Of a DNA stretch of 64,000 nucleotides, positions 21,937 through 34,900 are shown piece by piece. The position numbers and the translations under genes were made by a program. Each line of letters opens with the position of its first letter. Positions within the stretch are counted from its first letter, which is position 1. The notes beneath the pieces are model-generated. The model was not told the origin of the DNA. It saw only the letters and a list, made by a program, of their open reading frames with translations, and made no database searches. The stretch comes from Monocercomonoides exilis (lineage: Eukaryota > Preaxostyla > Oxymonadida > Polymastigidae), in assembly GCA_001643675.2 (NCBI GenBank), contig LSRY02000020.1:1295501-1359500 (forward strand). Reading direction: 5' to 3'.

Positions 21937-24900
21937 ATGTCATTTAACAAAAATACACAAAAACAGAAACGATCACAAACAATTGTCTGTTTCAATCCAT
22001 ATTTGCATTTTCGTAACATTTTATGTTTTGAATATTATTTTCTTATGTGTTCGCTATGCTTTATGTTTTCTGTTTTATTCATCATAAAAGACTGGGAAGT
22101 TTCGAAATTTTTTAAGAAAACAGAAATTTCTATTAAAAGAAGAAGTAAATAATTATATTAATACCCTTGTTGATTCAATTGATGACTTCAATAATTGTGG
22201 CATCGAAATAAAACAAGAAATAACTCATTCTAATCAAGAATTTTCGTCTCTTTTACATTATCTTCATCAACGAAATCAATTTCGTCAAGAGCGCTCGGTA
22301 AGAACTGCAATGCAAATACATAAAATATTTCTTTTATCTCAGCTTAACATTTTGTGCTCATGTTCAGCAATACTTGAACAGAAGAATAGACAAATTCAAG
22401 AGCAATTTTCAAAATCTTCGAGAATAAATGCAGATGACTGTCCATCGGTGGAAGAATTACTCTCCTCAGACTTGCATATTCAATTGAGTTTGATAAAGTC
22501 TATTATTTTTTTGCATTGTAGGCAATTGGTTATTAGAGCGGCCGATTTAACAAATGATAATCTGCTTTTTCGTCTTTTAATTTCTGAAGATTCAACTGAA
22601 ACGATGCTTTCTATTTGCTCTCTTTTGACAAACGAAGATATTGAAGCATATTTGAAACAGAAACTTGCAAAACAAGAAAAAGAGAATAAAAAGGATTATA
22701 TATTTCTGTCTCAAACACAAAAACTGTCATCTGTTACTCTTGAATCTCTTCTCTCTTCTGTGCTTAGCAATCCTTCACCGACAACTTTTATATTTCCTCA
22801 AGTTCCAAGTAACCTGACAATAACATCACTTGAAGAAGTTATTCCGCTCAAGTTTTATTTGTCGGCGTCTCCTGAACATGGCATAACTTCTCATGACTTT
22901 CAAGCAAAATTACTCCTCCGCATCGCCGCACTGATCTTGTGCCTTCAGACAGACGAATCGTTTCCAGCTGGATTTTCGATCATCCAAGAAAACAACTGGA
23001 ACGATGTCACAAATGAATGGAGGCTGATTGAGAAGGACTCGATGAATTACCCGACGCTTCGATCGAAAATCACACTGAATGACTTTGATGTGTGCTCTTC
23101 TTTGTGCATATGCCAGGAGCTGGCTCAGTTGCTGTGCAACGACGAGAGCCCATTCAAGCAAACCATCAGCACAATGAAAGAAGAACTGCACGAATACGTT
23201 CTGACACAGCACACATCTGAAGTGCTTGATGATTCAAAGAAAAAGAACGTAACGCAAGAAACGATATCTGAAGAGAAGAAGAAAAAGAGGAGGAAGAGAA
23301 ACAGTGAAAATACATTAAAGCACGGTGAAGGTGGAATACTGAAGTTTATTCAGCAGAAAATTAAAGAGCTATCTCATACTGTGTTAACAACACTCAAAGC
23401 ATCGAAAAGCCTTCAGAAAGCGAAGAATGAAGGGGTTCTCAATTTAGCTTTTCCTCAGACTAACCTTATGCTTACTATTTCTCTGCTTCCTTTTCTTCTC
23501 AGCCCTCCTTTCACTCAATCGGATACCCTTTCGGATTCTCAAAAATCAATTTCTTCTTCTTCCAACGAACAGGATCCGGATTTAGCACACAAGAATGAAA
23601 GTTCGAAAGAACACACTGCTTCCAGCGATCAACGCCTTATCATATCTCCATCAATTGCAGCTGCAGAGGCTGACAGTTTGTTCTCCGCTCAATCAATGTG
23701 GATGCAGTGTGTTCCGATGGATGTTCTTGGAATACCGCAAAAGTACTACAAACAAATTGAACAGATTGATGATGATTCTGATGAGTCAAGTGAAAGAAAA
23801 TCAATGCAAGACACATTTCCTCCGGACATCGGAGCATTTGCATCGTTGCAATTGATGCAGTTCTCATCAGCCAAGTCTAAGAGTTCTCACAATTCACGAG
23901 GGTGTCATCAAAAGAATAAAGACATTAGCATTAATCCATCAAAGAAGCATCATCCATCACAAGAAGATTGCTCTGGCAAAGAAGCAAAAACTCTTCATTC
24001 AGATTCTCGTGGTTTCTTTCCATTTGTTCCGTTGTGGATGAATTGGAAGGATGGCCTTCAGTGGTTTGAATGGAAAGAGACACAAATGAAGTCATTAAAT
24101 CAAAATTCGGATATCAAAAGAGATTCAGACAAAAATGAAACGAATGACAGACAAAATAGAAGAAATGGAAAAGAAACGGAAAAGAGCGAATCTCGCAATT
24201 CCGGCAACTTTTCAGACAAAAAGAACAGATGTATGAAGCGGAATGAAGACTATTCTTTTGAATCAGAAGATTACACTCAAGGCAAACACAGGAAAAACAC
24301 AAACGGAGCTTTTCGAATTCAACAAGCTGAGTTTTCCGAGAGCGATGAAAAAGTAGAAATATACAGAAGAATTAGCGATGATTATGAAGAAAGCAGAAAT
24401 GCGAGAGACACGAAACGTAAAGTCAAAGAGCATCATAAAAGCAATAAAAAAGACAAACACATCAGGAAATTGATAAAGAAGCATTCGTCCACTTACTCTG
24501 AAGTTTTGTCTGAAGAAGGAGATTCTTCACCTGAAAATGACAACGAAAACCGGCATTCATCAGACGAAGACGATGGATACGGCTATTTTGAGCTGATGGA
24601 CCATCTTTTGGACGAAAGCACTTCTTCTGCAGATGAATCAAGGAAAGATGCTGACGAAGATGATCGTGAAAAATACAAAGCCAAATATAAAAACAGACAA
24701 AGCAGTAGACGCCACAGTTCAAACAAGCACGATAAAACCACTCGAAACTCAAAGCAAAACTCGCACAAAAGAAAGTCGCGAAAGCTGACAGCTCACAGAG
24801 CACATGCCCGCAGATCATACAGTTCCTCCTCATACACCGAGGAAAAGACTTTGAACACACGACAGCCTCATATCGACAGTTCAGAAAGCTCTGAAGAAGC

Positions 24901-27900
24901 ATTTAGCTCAAATTCTCCTTCTCCTTCTCCTTCCCCTTCTCCCTCTCCTTCACCATCTCCATATTCCTCCTTATCACCTTCACCATTACGGGTTCCTTTT
25001 TCAAGATCTTCGAGATTTTCTCATCACTCTCGCAAGTCTGATCGGTCTGCGTCATCATCGCTTTCATCTTCTTCTCGCTCTTCTTCGTATGTACGTTTTT
25101 CCTTCGAGAGCATTCCTCTTTTTCAAAATGAGCTGAAATGCTTCCATCTATCCCCATTTCCTTCTCAGCCGCCGCCTCTTCATCTGATTGCTTCATCTCA
25201 TGTTCCTCCGTTTTACGAAGCAGCCGCGTCAATTCTGGACGATCTCTGCTTTCTCGACTCGCCTCATCTTTCTCTTTCTGCCATCTGCACAGCGTCTGTG
25301 ATGATCATCGAAGGTGCAACGGATGCTCTGTTGTTCAATGAAAAAAGAGCTAAAAATAAAAAATACAGGGACAACAGCGCTTGTGATAGAGATGCTAAAG
25401 AAGAAGACTTCAACTATGGTCAACAGTTGGTTACTGATTCTATGATTGATAGCCAAAGTGTGTTGTCACATGAAATTCAACAGACTCAGAAATGTTCTGA
25501 TTGCATTCTTCAAGAGTTTGTGATTAAAGCCGAAGAAGAAGAAGAAAAAGCTGTCAATAAAGAAAACAATGAAGCAAAAGATGAACAGATCTCTTTGCCT
25601 TCTGCATCTATTTGTGCAGGTTCATTTTCTAACTCAGCATGTTTCGATTCAACGAAAATTTCTCAGTTATGTGATTTATCTCTTCGAACTGATGAATACG
25701 AAAGAAGAACAAAAAGTTCAGTTTATTCTTCTTCTTCTTCACTTGACAGTTCTTCTTCAATAGCTTCTTTACCTTCTCTTCCTTCTTTCTCTGAATCGTC
25801 GTCTGATTACGCTTCGTTTCATGCTGGGGAGCGCTTTGCTCCATTGCTTCGCTCCAAATCTCTTCCTCTTCTTAGCTGTTGTGTTAAGGGAGAATCTTCT
25901 TATTCATCTTCATCTTCTTCTGTTTCTTTATCAATTAATTTTTCGCCCACTTTCTCGTTTGAATGTTCTGATTCATTAGCTCGCAATTCTTTTCCTTCTC
26001 TTCCTTCTTTCTCTTCTCTTCAACAGACAAATTCTTCTTCAAAGACATCTTGCCAATCAATTCATTCATTTTTCTCAGCTCATTCATCTCTTTCATCTCT
26101 TCAGTCTTTTCCGTCTTTGCCTGACTTTGCACTCTCAGAATTTTCATCCCGCAGCAGCTCCACTTCACATGAAAGCTGCAAATCTGATGTTGAATGCTTA
26201 TCCCTCCCTCATTTTTCCTTAAAAAGTTCATCAAGTCTAAATTCATATTTAAATGAAAATGAATTAATCGCTCATAAAGAGCCAGACGATTCCTATTGCT
26301 GCTCTCACTCCAGCAGAATCTGCAGTGTGTCTGACTGCGAAAGCAGAGAGACAGACGCTTCTGGTGAAAGTGATGATTTTGCAGATGAAATCGACTCTCA
26401 CATTTCTGCAGGCACTCAGTTTATCACTCTTTTTGCTGCAAAGCAGTCGGATGTATATTCAATGAGCAAACACTCAAAAATCAGCCAAACAGAAAAGCGA
26501 AGAGAAAGTACAGTAAATTTCTCTTTTGACTTAAAGAAAATGGCTGAAGCAGCTAGTGAGAAAGCACAGGACTGCTCAGAAACCGATTCATCTTTGCTTA
26601 TCAAAGGAGCCTCTTTTCCTATTCCATCTTCCCCGCATTTATCCATCGGCTCCAATGTTGCATCCATCCTCGGCAATGCAATCAACACACCGCTTCCGTC
26701 CTCAGCCCAGCTACCCTCTTCTCCTTCGGAGATGGAGTCAGCTCTTCTTTCTGATTGTGCTGGCACAAAGGATTCGCAGGGCAGCTGTTCGACAGAAGCG
26801 CAGAGGATGAGGGAGGAGCTGAAGAAAGAGGTAACAGCAGACATATTTTTACCTCTTCTCATTGCAATTCTCAGCCGTTCTTTGGTGAGCTCTCCAAATT
26901 CCATTCTGTTTTTCATCAACTCGTTTATCCCGCGGTCGCAACGGACGGGGCAAGCTGAATGCTGGGTGGCTTCGTTTATCAGTGCAGCAAACTACATCCA
27001 GTCAGCTGCGCCAAACGTGGTGCTGCAAAACGGGAAAAGAGAAGGAGAAACGGAAGAAAACGGAGAGAACGACAAGTGCTGCTCAGATACAAAAATTGAT
27101 GTCAACAAACAATTTTTGACAGATTCCATTCATTCTATCTATAAAAAACTCGAATCGGCTCGTCAAAAGTCAAAATGCACGAAAATCAATAAACACGCCA
27201 GTGATTTTGAAAACGATGCGAACAAGCCTATTTATGATTCAAAAATGAATTCTGAACAATGTTCTCAAGTTTCTCCTTCACATCCTGTTTTTGATCTCCC
27301 TTTGAGTCACACAATGTGTGTTCATACTCATCTTGTGCCATCTGATACTCTTTCTCAGCAGCAAAAAGTAGCTCCGCTCGCGGTTCACACTATCCACCAC
27401 GTGGAAAAGCATCAGATGAATCGAAGAGATTACGACTTTTACGATCCGGATTCATCTGAAGACGAAGAAATCCACAATGAATTCCACTTTGTCAACCTTC
27501 AAGATGTGTACAGGCCTTCTGGGGCATCATCTGCTTCGCAGAAGTGCATTGCTCAAGCGCAGCGCCCGTCCCCAGCCTCATTTCAAGACCATCCGTCGCG
27601 TAACAACCCGCCTCTGCCTCAATTTGCGCCAGGCGGTGCGTTTGCCATTGCATCTTCTATTAATCCGTCTGTCAAATCTTCATCATCATCACCTTTGTCT
27701 TATTCTTTTCCTTTGACGGTCTCAAACACATCTCCGTCAGTTTCCCACACTGTTTCTACTTCAACACTTTCAACAACTCGTTTTTCTCAGCTTTCGTATA
27801 AACAGAACGCTTCGATGAATCCATCTTCTCTTTCTTCTCATCACTCTTATTTGTCCAATCCATCACATTTATCTCTTCCGGCCTCTTCTTCTTCTGCTGC

Positions 27901-28480
27901 TTCTTCTTTGTCTTCAGCCAATTTTCTATCATCTAAACCATCCTTCACTGAATTAGCATCGCATTTCGACAGCATTGCATCTCGCTCATCTCGCACGCGC
28001 AACTCTCAAAAAAGCAGCAACAGCCCAAAAGAAGAGTACAGCTATCATCTTCATTCGTCAAGAGTTCTTCATTTGTCATCGCCTTCGAGCATATACCTAC
28101 CCCCACGCTCGGCTTGCAGCCTGACAACCTTCTCGTCTGCGTCCTCTTCTTCTGCTTCGTCTCTGCCTTCGCATGGCTCAGTGGACGAAAGATCCAAACA
28201 TGACTCTAAAGCTCCGTTGCAGACTTCGATTTGGGATGCTTCTTTGAATTATCCAACAGCACACGAGAGACACGCATCACCGTCTGAAATGCGTCTTGGC
28301 CATTCGCGTTTGCCTCAGTCGTCACGCAGGGTGTCTGAAACTTCTTCTTTGTCCACGTCGCTTTTTGCTTCTTTTTTTACTCCTTTTGCTTCTTCGTCAC
28401 CTCCAATTTTTGAGCATCTTTACTCAAATTTGGATTTTGTTCCAACGGGAAAAATTGAAGTTTTATTTCTTTCTGAGTAG
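21937..28480 (+). CDS. Very large Ser-rich protein of unknown function
   Basis: My model is join(21937..21984, 22091..22297, 22343..28480), 2130 aa. Introns begin GTCTGT and GTAAGA and end AAAAG and TCTCAG. Reading the 22310 frame back through the second intron gives a clean continuation (QFRQERS-LNILCSC). The N-terminal 400 residues look folded and helical (for example SVEELLSSDLHIQLSLIKS). A basic Lys/Arg/Ser region, a run of SP dipeptides (24916-24960) and long Ser-rich stretches follow. A second hydrophobic helical patch lies at about 26840-27000 (ADIFLPLLIAILSRSL). I do not recognise the family. The disordered parts resemble those of the RRM and kinase genes nearby. First-exon choice is less certain than the rest. 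Confidence 0.7.
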
Positions 28481-28935
28481 ATTTATAATTTTTGCAGTGA
28501 ATTTTTATTGCTTTTGAACTTGTTTGACCTTCAAAGCATGCTTATTAACAAATGAAAAAGTTTTTTATCCGTTTTTTGTGATGTTTGATGATTTTTGTTT
28601 CTAGCTAATGAAGAAAAAAATTGGATGATTACGTTTGAAATGCAATTCTTTTGTTTCTTTTATTTATTCAGATGCTATTTTAATGTTTAAAATAAGAAGC
28701 ATTGAAATATTTTTTGAAATTCTCAAAAATATTTCTCCAGAAAAAAATACTTCAAAACGTTGTTATCATTTTCACGACAAATAGTATGTCCATAATTGAA
28801 AAAACAAAATAACTTTTTAAATGAAAATTTCTATTCAAAAAAAGATATTAAAAACAGTATGAATAATAATGGATCATTTATGTAATTTATATTTTATTTC
28901 AAAAAGATATTAGAAAATTGTTTTTCTTTTGGAAT
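28481..28935. promoter_or_regulatory. Intergenic, upstream of protein B
   Basis: 455 bp of AT-rich DNA between two plus-strand genes. The last 25-30 bp before the ATG (AAATTGTTTTTCTTTTGGAAT-like) match the same place in front of protein A; further upstream the two diverge. No core promoter motif recognised. Confidence 0.45.
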
Positions 28936-31900
28936 ATGAGAGGAAACTCGATGGCTTTATTTTTGTTGGCCATAACGTTTTGCATGCATGTTGTGCTCAG
29001 TGCGAATGAATTTTCTGTCAGCGATGGGCAGGCTGTGAGCGTTCGAAATGCAATATTCAGTCATTTTGCGTGTGCTGAAACGAGCATCTCCATCAGCAAC
29101 ACCTCCTTGTGCGTAAGCCATTTCAATATCATCTCTGCCAATGGTTGTCCACTCCTCACTGCCCAACACCACTCAGCTGCCACCATCTTCTCTTCCGCTT
29201 GCCAAATTCATCCAGCAACAAACAATCCACTTTTCCTCTCTGGCCATGCATCCCTTGCCCTCACAAACTTCTCCCTCGCAACATCTAAACCAGCCATCCT
29301 CTCCTTCCCCCTCTTCTCCATCCCAAACAATCACCTCCAAGATGCCCACTTCCCAATCCCTGCCTCCTTCTCCATCTCCCACTCCTCTTTCTCCTCTTTC
29401 ATTTCTCTCAGCAATCCCTTCCTATTTTCTCCTTCGATTTCCTCTTTCTCTTCCCCTTCCCCTCTCCATATACATCGCCAATCCCATCCTCACCTCCAAA
29501 TCCACCTCAATCTCCATCTCTCAAACACCCTCTTCTCCAACATCTCCTCTCCCCAATCCCCTCGATCTCTTCCATCCCTTCCTTCTCGCTCACTCAATCC
29601 TTTCATCCCAACCACCTCTTCCTCTTCTCTATCTTCCACCAACACCAACACCAATACAATCCCCTCTTTCTCCCTTCGCTCATCCCTCTCCATCCACTCA
29701 ACCCTCTTCCTCCACACTCACAACCCCATCGATGGCGCCATTCTCCCCAACATCAACAACCCATTCACTTCTCTTTATACCTTCAACGCCTCCTTTATCC
29801 ATCAAACACGTTCTTCAGCCAATGCTGCTGTTGTATATGTAGGAAATGAAACTCACAGAAAAACTCCTGGAAGACTGACTTCATTCGATGTAAACAGCCA
29901 TAAATTTGAATGGTGCGAATGGAATGATTCAACTGGCGGATCAAGTCATGGAGGTGCGCTTTATGTATATTGTGCAAATGCAAATCTTATAATTTCAACT
30001 TGCTCTTTTAGTAAATGTTTTACCAATGATTTTGGGGGAGCCTTATTCATCCAAGGTTTATTAAATGTGAACATAACTAAATCCAATTTCACAAGTTGTT
30101 CAGCTGCTCATGGGGGAGCTGCCCATGTTGGTTCTCCGCAATCAAATTCTGTTTGGTCATTCTCAGAAAACAAAGTTGAAAGATGCAAAATAACAAGTAA
30201 TATTGGAACTTGTTGGTATTTCCCGATATATGAATTTCCATCAAGCGGTCAATTCTTGTTTACGAAATGCAAGTGCATTGCAAATTCTGGTGGTGATTCT
30301 GCTGGTTCTCTAACATTTCATTACACTCCAGGAACAAAGCCAAATCAATTCTTAGTCAACGATTGCCAATTCATCAACAACAAAGTCGAAAATACATCCT
30401 CCTACGGTGGTGCTGCGTTGTGTTGCACCAGGACATATTCCTGGATGAGTGGACAAAAATTTATCACTTTCTGTTTCTTCGATGGAAACACAGCTGCAAA
30501 TGGAAGAGGAAATGATGTATTCTTCAATGGCAGCAGCATCACTCAATCTCCATTCGAGAGTTGCGTCTCAACAACACCAACAAAAAGAGTATGGAATTGT
30601 GGAACAGCTGATAACGCTGTGTACAACAGTTGGCTTCCTCTTATCCCTTCGAGCAAAATAGTTGCAAACAATGGAACAGATATGGAAATCTGTGGCAGAC
30701 CCCAACAGACTCCATGTGCTACCATCGAATATGCACTCAATGGCTTCACTATCCTCCAAGACGCCTCCCTCACTCTCCTAACCTCAATATTTGTTCCTCT
30801 TCAAACACTCACATTCAGCGCAGCTGATACAAAAATCACTGGAAATGGCACAACTGCCACCACCATCGCATCAAGTGGCATTCCCCAACAACCAAACTCA
30901 CATTCACAATCATCACAATCAACATCATCATTTTCATCGTTTTCATCATCATTATCATCATCATCATTTTCTTCGCCAGATCCATCTGCCTCTTCTGCCC
31001 TCTTCCAGCAAACTCAGGGCTCCCTCACAGTCTCTGCCCTCACCGTCGTCCACAACTCCACAAATCAAATCACCCCCATCCTCTTCCACCTCTCCCAAAA
31101 CTCCCCTTCCCTCAACCTCAACACAACCACCATCACCGGAACAACCTCCATAACAATAAAAACACCCCTCTTCTTCCTCACTGCTGGCTCCCTCGCCCTC
31201 AACCACACAGCAATCACCCAACTCACCCTCAACAGCCAAAGCATCTTCCACCTCACATCCCTCACAAATCCCCTCACCCTCAACTCCTCCAACATCACTC
31301 ACATCACCTCCACATCCACCCCCACCAGCTGTGTTCTCTCCTCTGCCACCTCCCCTGCCCTCTCCCTCTCCCTCGCCAACTGCACCATCACCAACATCAA
31401 CTCAGAACAGTTGAGCCAACAGACTGCCACCAATGGCGGGTGCATCTCATTCGCCTCATCTGCCCCTGCCAACTCCTTTTCGGTGAGCAACACCATCTTC
31501 TCCACATGCTCTGTGAGCGAGGATACAAGTTCTGGAGGAAGAGGCGGTGCTCTCATGATCGAGTTCAATGAAGGCTCACAAGTGTCAGAATCCTCCTTTT
31601 CCATCACCAATATCGTGTTTTCAGCCAACAAGGCGAGTGTTGGAAGAGATATGTATTTTGTGTGTGAATCATTTGTCACTTCTGTAAAGGAACCCTTGTT
31701 TGCCTTCATGAGAAGCATCATTCAGAAAGACAACTCGGTTGTTGGACATGACAGAACAGAAGCATTTGGTAATTGGGATGTCGATTTATTCATATTCTTC
31801 GATGGATACTTTGCTGACTCAGTGTATGTTGATGGAATATCTGGTGTTGAGGAGGTGTATTGTGGGCGGGAGAAGGCACCTTGTAAGAATATTAATAATG

Positions 31901-34900
31901 GAATGGAGCGTTTGAAAAGAATACAGAACACAAAAGAGGAGATTATTGTTATTTCAAATACGTTGATGGCAGGATGTGTGGATGTGAGTAAGATGTGTAT
32001 AAAGGCAAAACAGGAGGTTGTTGTAAATATTGAATGCCAAAGGGAAGTTAACGGACCTGAAGAATGTGTGTTGAAATCATCATCGTTGACAGAATTGGAG
32101 TTCATTGGGATTGTTGTTCCTTCAAGTTTTAACAAAACAATCACATCTGTGATTGAATCGAGCACTCAAAATGGCGAGCTGCACATGAAGAACTGTGAGA
32201 TGAGTGTGGCAGAAGGGAAACAAAACACGATAGTATTTTTCTTGATAAAATCAACAGGGAAGATGGTTGAGTTGGACTCTGTCACAATTTCAGATGTGAA
32301 ATCAGCAGTTTCGTTATTTTCATTTTCGCTTTCCTCATCAAATGTGAATGAACAGGAATACAAAGTGAAACTGTTGAATTGTACACTGGAAGGATTGGAG
32401 ATTGATAGCACAGCAGCAGTGGAGGGAAAGGCAGCCGTATTTGGAGAGAGCGTTGGAGTTGGGATGGCGATAAATGGAAGCAGAATTGAAGGTGCATTGT
32501 CAGAGAAGAGCAAAGAAGGAGGAGCGATGAAAATAGCATTGAGCGAAGGAGGATATATGACAATTCAAGAGAGCTCATTTGCTGGATGTGTTTGTGAGAA
32601 TATGAGTGAGGGAGGAAAAGGAGGAGGGATTTATCTGGATTGCAGTCTGAATGAAGAAGCATTTCAACTTTCATCGATATCATTTTCTGGGTGCAGGGCA
32701 ACAGTTGGGAAGAACATGTTTGTGAAGAGCAGCAATCTGGTGAACAGTGTGAACACAGAGCGATTTGCAATTGTTAACACAGATTACGTGGATGATGGGA
32801 ATGCATTTGTTGGGGAAGATGGAAAATATGGGGAAATGGATCTTCGAGTATTTCTTGTTTCTCTGAAGTGGATGGAGGTGTCTGTGTCGACTGGTGGGGA
32901 TGACGCTTTGGGATGTGGAGAAGAGATATTCCCATGCCAATCAATGAAAAGTGGAATTGACCACATTGACAAAAGTTGGACAGAAGGTGAAAGGAAAGTG
33001 AAAGTGAAAGATGAAGGAACAATTGAAGATATTTATTGCTTCACAGATGCACTTGTGATTGATGGGTGTGTGAATGAGGGAGATGAAACCAAACATATTC
33101 CTATCAATTTTGAAGAGACAATCCATGGAGATTCTGCATCATCGTCTTCATCTGTTATTTCATCAATTCAGCCACTCAGCTTGTTATCTTTGAAGTTACA
33201 GATTCCATGTCAATTTGTGCCAAGCATGAATTCTTTGATCTCTTCAAGTTATATTCTTCAACTCGAAAACTGTTTATTTGACATCCAATCAGCAACAAAT
33301 ACTGTTCAATACTCATTGATAACCACAACCACTGGAAGTTGCACACTGAATGGATGCAGTTTATCAGGATGTTCATTTTCCAAATCTCCATTGGTGATGT
33401 CTTCTTCTGTTTTGTTCGAAAACAGCAACTTTTCAAATATTGTGAACACTGGAAGCGGTGAAGGAGGTGTTGCAAGAGTGATATTGAAAGGGAATGAAGA
33501 ATTGGCCATTGTATCAACAAATGCTTCATTTTGTTCGCTTTCATCAAGCAATGGGAAAGGAGGATTCTTGTATTTGGATTGTCGAAATTGTTTGAATGAG
33601 AAGCCATTTGTTTTTGATTTTGGTGTAACTTTTGAGAACAACAAAGCAACCATTGGAAAGAATGTGTTCATTTTGGGAAGGGATTTTAATTGTTCAGTGA
33701 CAAATGACTCATTCAAGTTCGATTATTCCTCAATGATAAATGATTGCAATTTGTTTATTGGAAGTGATGATTTTCATTCAAACAAAGATTTGTTCATGTT
33801 CCTCGTTCCATACAGCTCATTTGAGATATTTGTCTCATCTGAAGGATTTGATGTTGCACGCTGTGGAAGTGAGGAAGAGCCATGCAAAACGATGTGGAAA
33901 GGGATGGAAAATATGAAACAGGAGATTGGAAAGAAAACGATTCAAATTGAAGGATCAACTATCATTCAAGATTCATTCAATGTGTCCAATTATCAGATCA
34001 AAAAAAGTGTAAAGATGGGAAAAGAGAATGTGAAAGCAACTTTGAATTTTGAAAAGGCAATTGGAAGTCAACTGGAATATTTCATGGAAAATGATATTCA
34101 TCTTGAATTGACAAATATCCAACTGCAGCTGACATCTAGATTTGACAATTCAGCCAAAACGATTATTTCAAATAGAAATGGAGATTTGGTGATAACTGGA
34201 TGCTCATTCCATTCAGAAGCAGGAGTGAACAATGGATTTGATTGTGTGTTTGTGGATGCGATTGGAGGAACTGTGGAAGTGAATGATTTGTTGATGGAAT
34301 CGTGCAATATTGGAAACAGTTTATTTACCATTCACGATTCTGGAATTTCTTGCCATTTTGTGAATGTTCGAGTGAAATTGTTGAATGAAAGCGGAGGATG
34401 CTTAATGTCAATCAAGAAATCTGAAACAGGATTGGAGATAAATGAAGAATGTGTGAATATCGAGATTGACAAATCGTCATTTTCAGGAGTGAAGAGAAGT
34501 GACAATGGAGCGAGCATTTTGGAGTCTGCAAGTGAGAAAAGGATTTGTTTGGTTGTGAATGCGAGCAACATCACAGAAGACAAAGCAGAAGCAAGTGAAA
34601 AAGGAGGGACAATATTCTTCACATTGGGTGCATCAGGATCGATGAAGATGGTTGACTCAACAATCAGCCATTGCAGCTGCAGCATCAGTTCAGGAAAAGG
34701 AGGAGGAGTGTATCTGGCAACAAAGGAAAGAGGGAATCTTGATTTTGCATTTGTGAGGGTGAAGTTCAGTGCAAACACAGCAAAAGTGGGAAATGATATT
34801 TTCATTGAATGTTACAGGATCAGATCGCAGATCAATGAAAGCCAATTTGAGCTTGATCTTCGAGAAGATCATTACACTCGAATAAATGGGATATGTGGGA

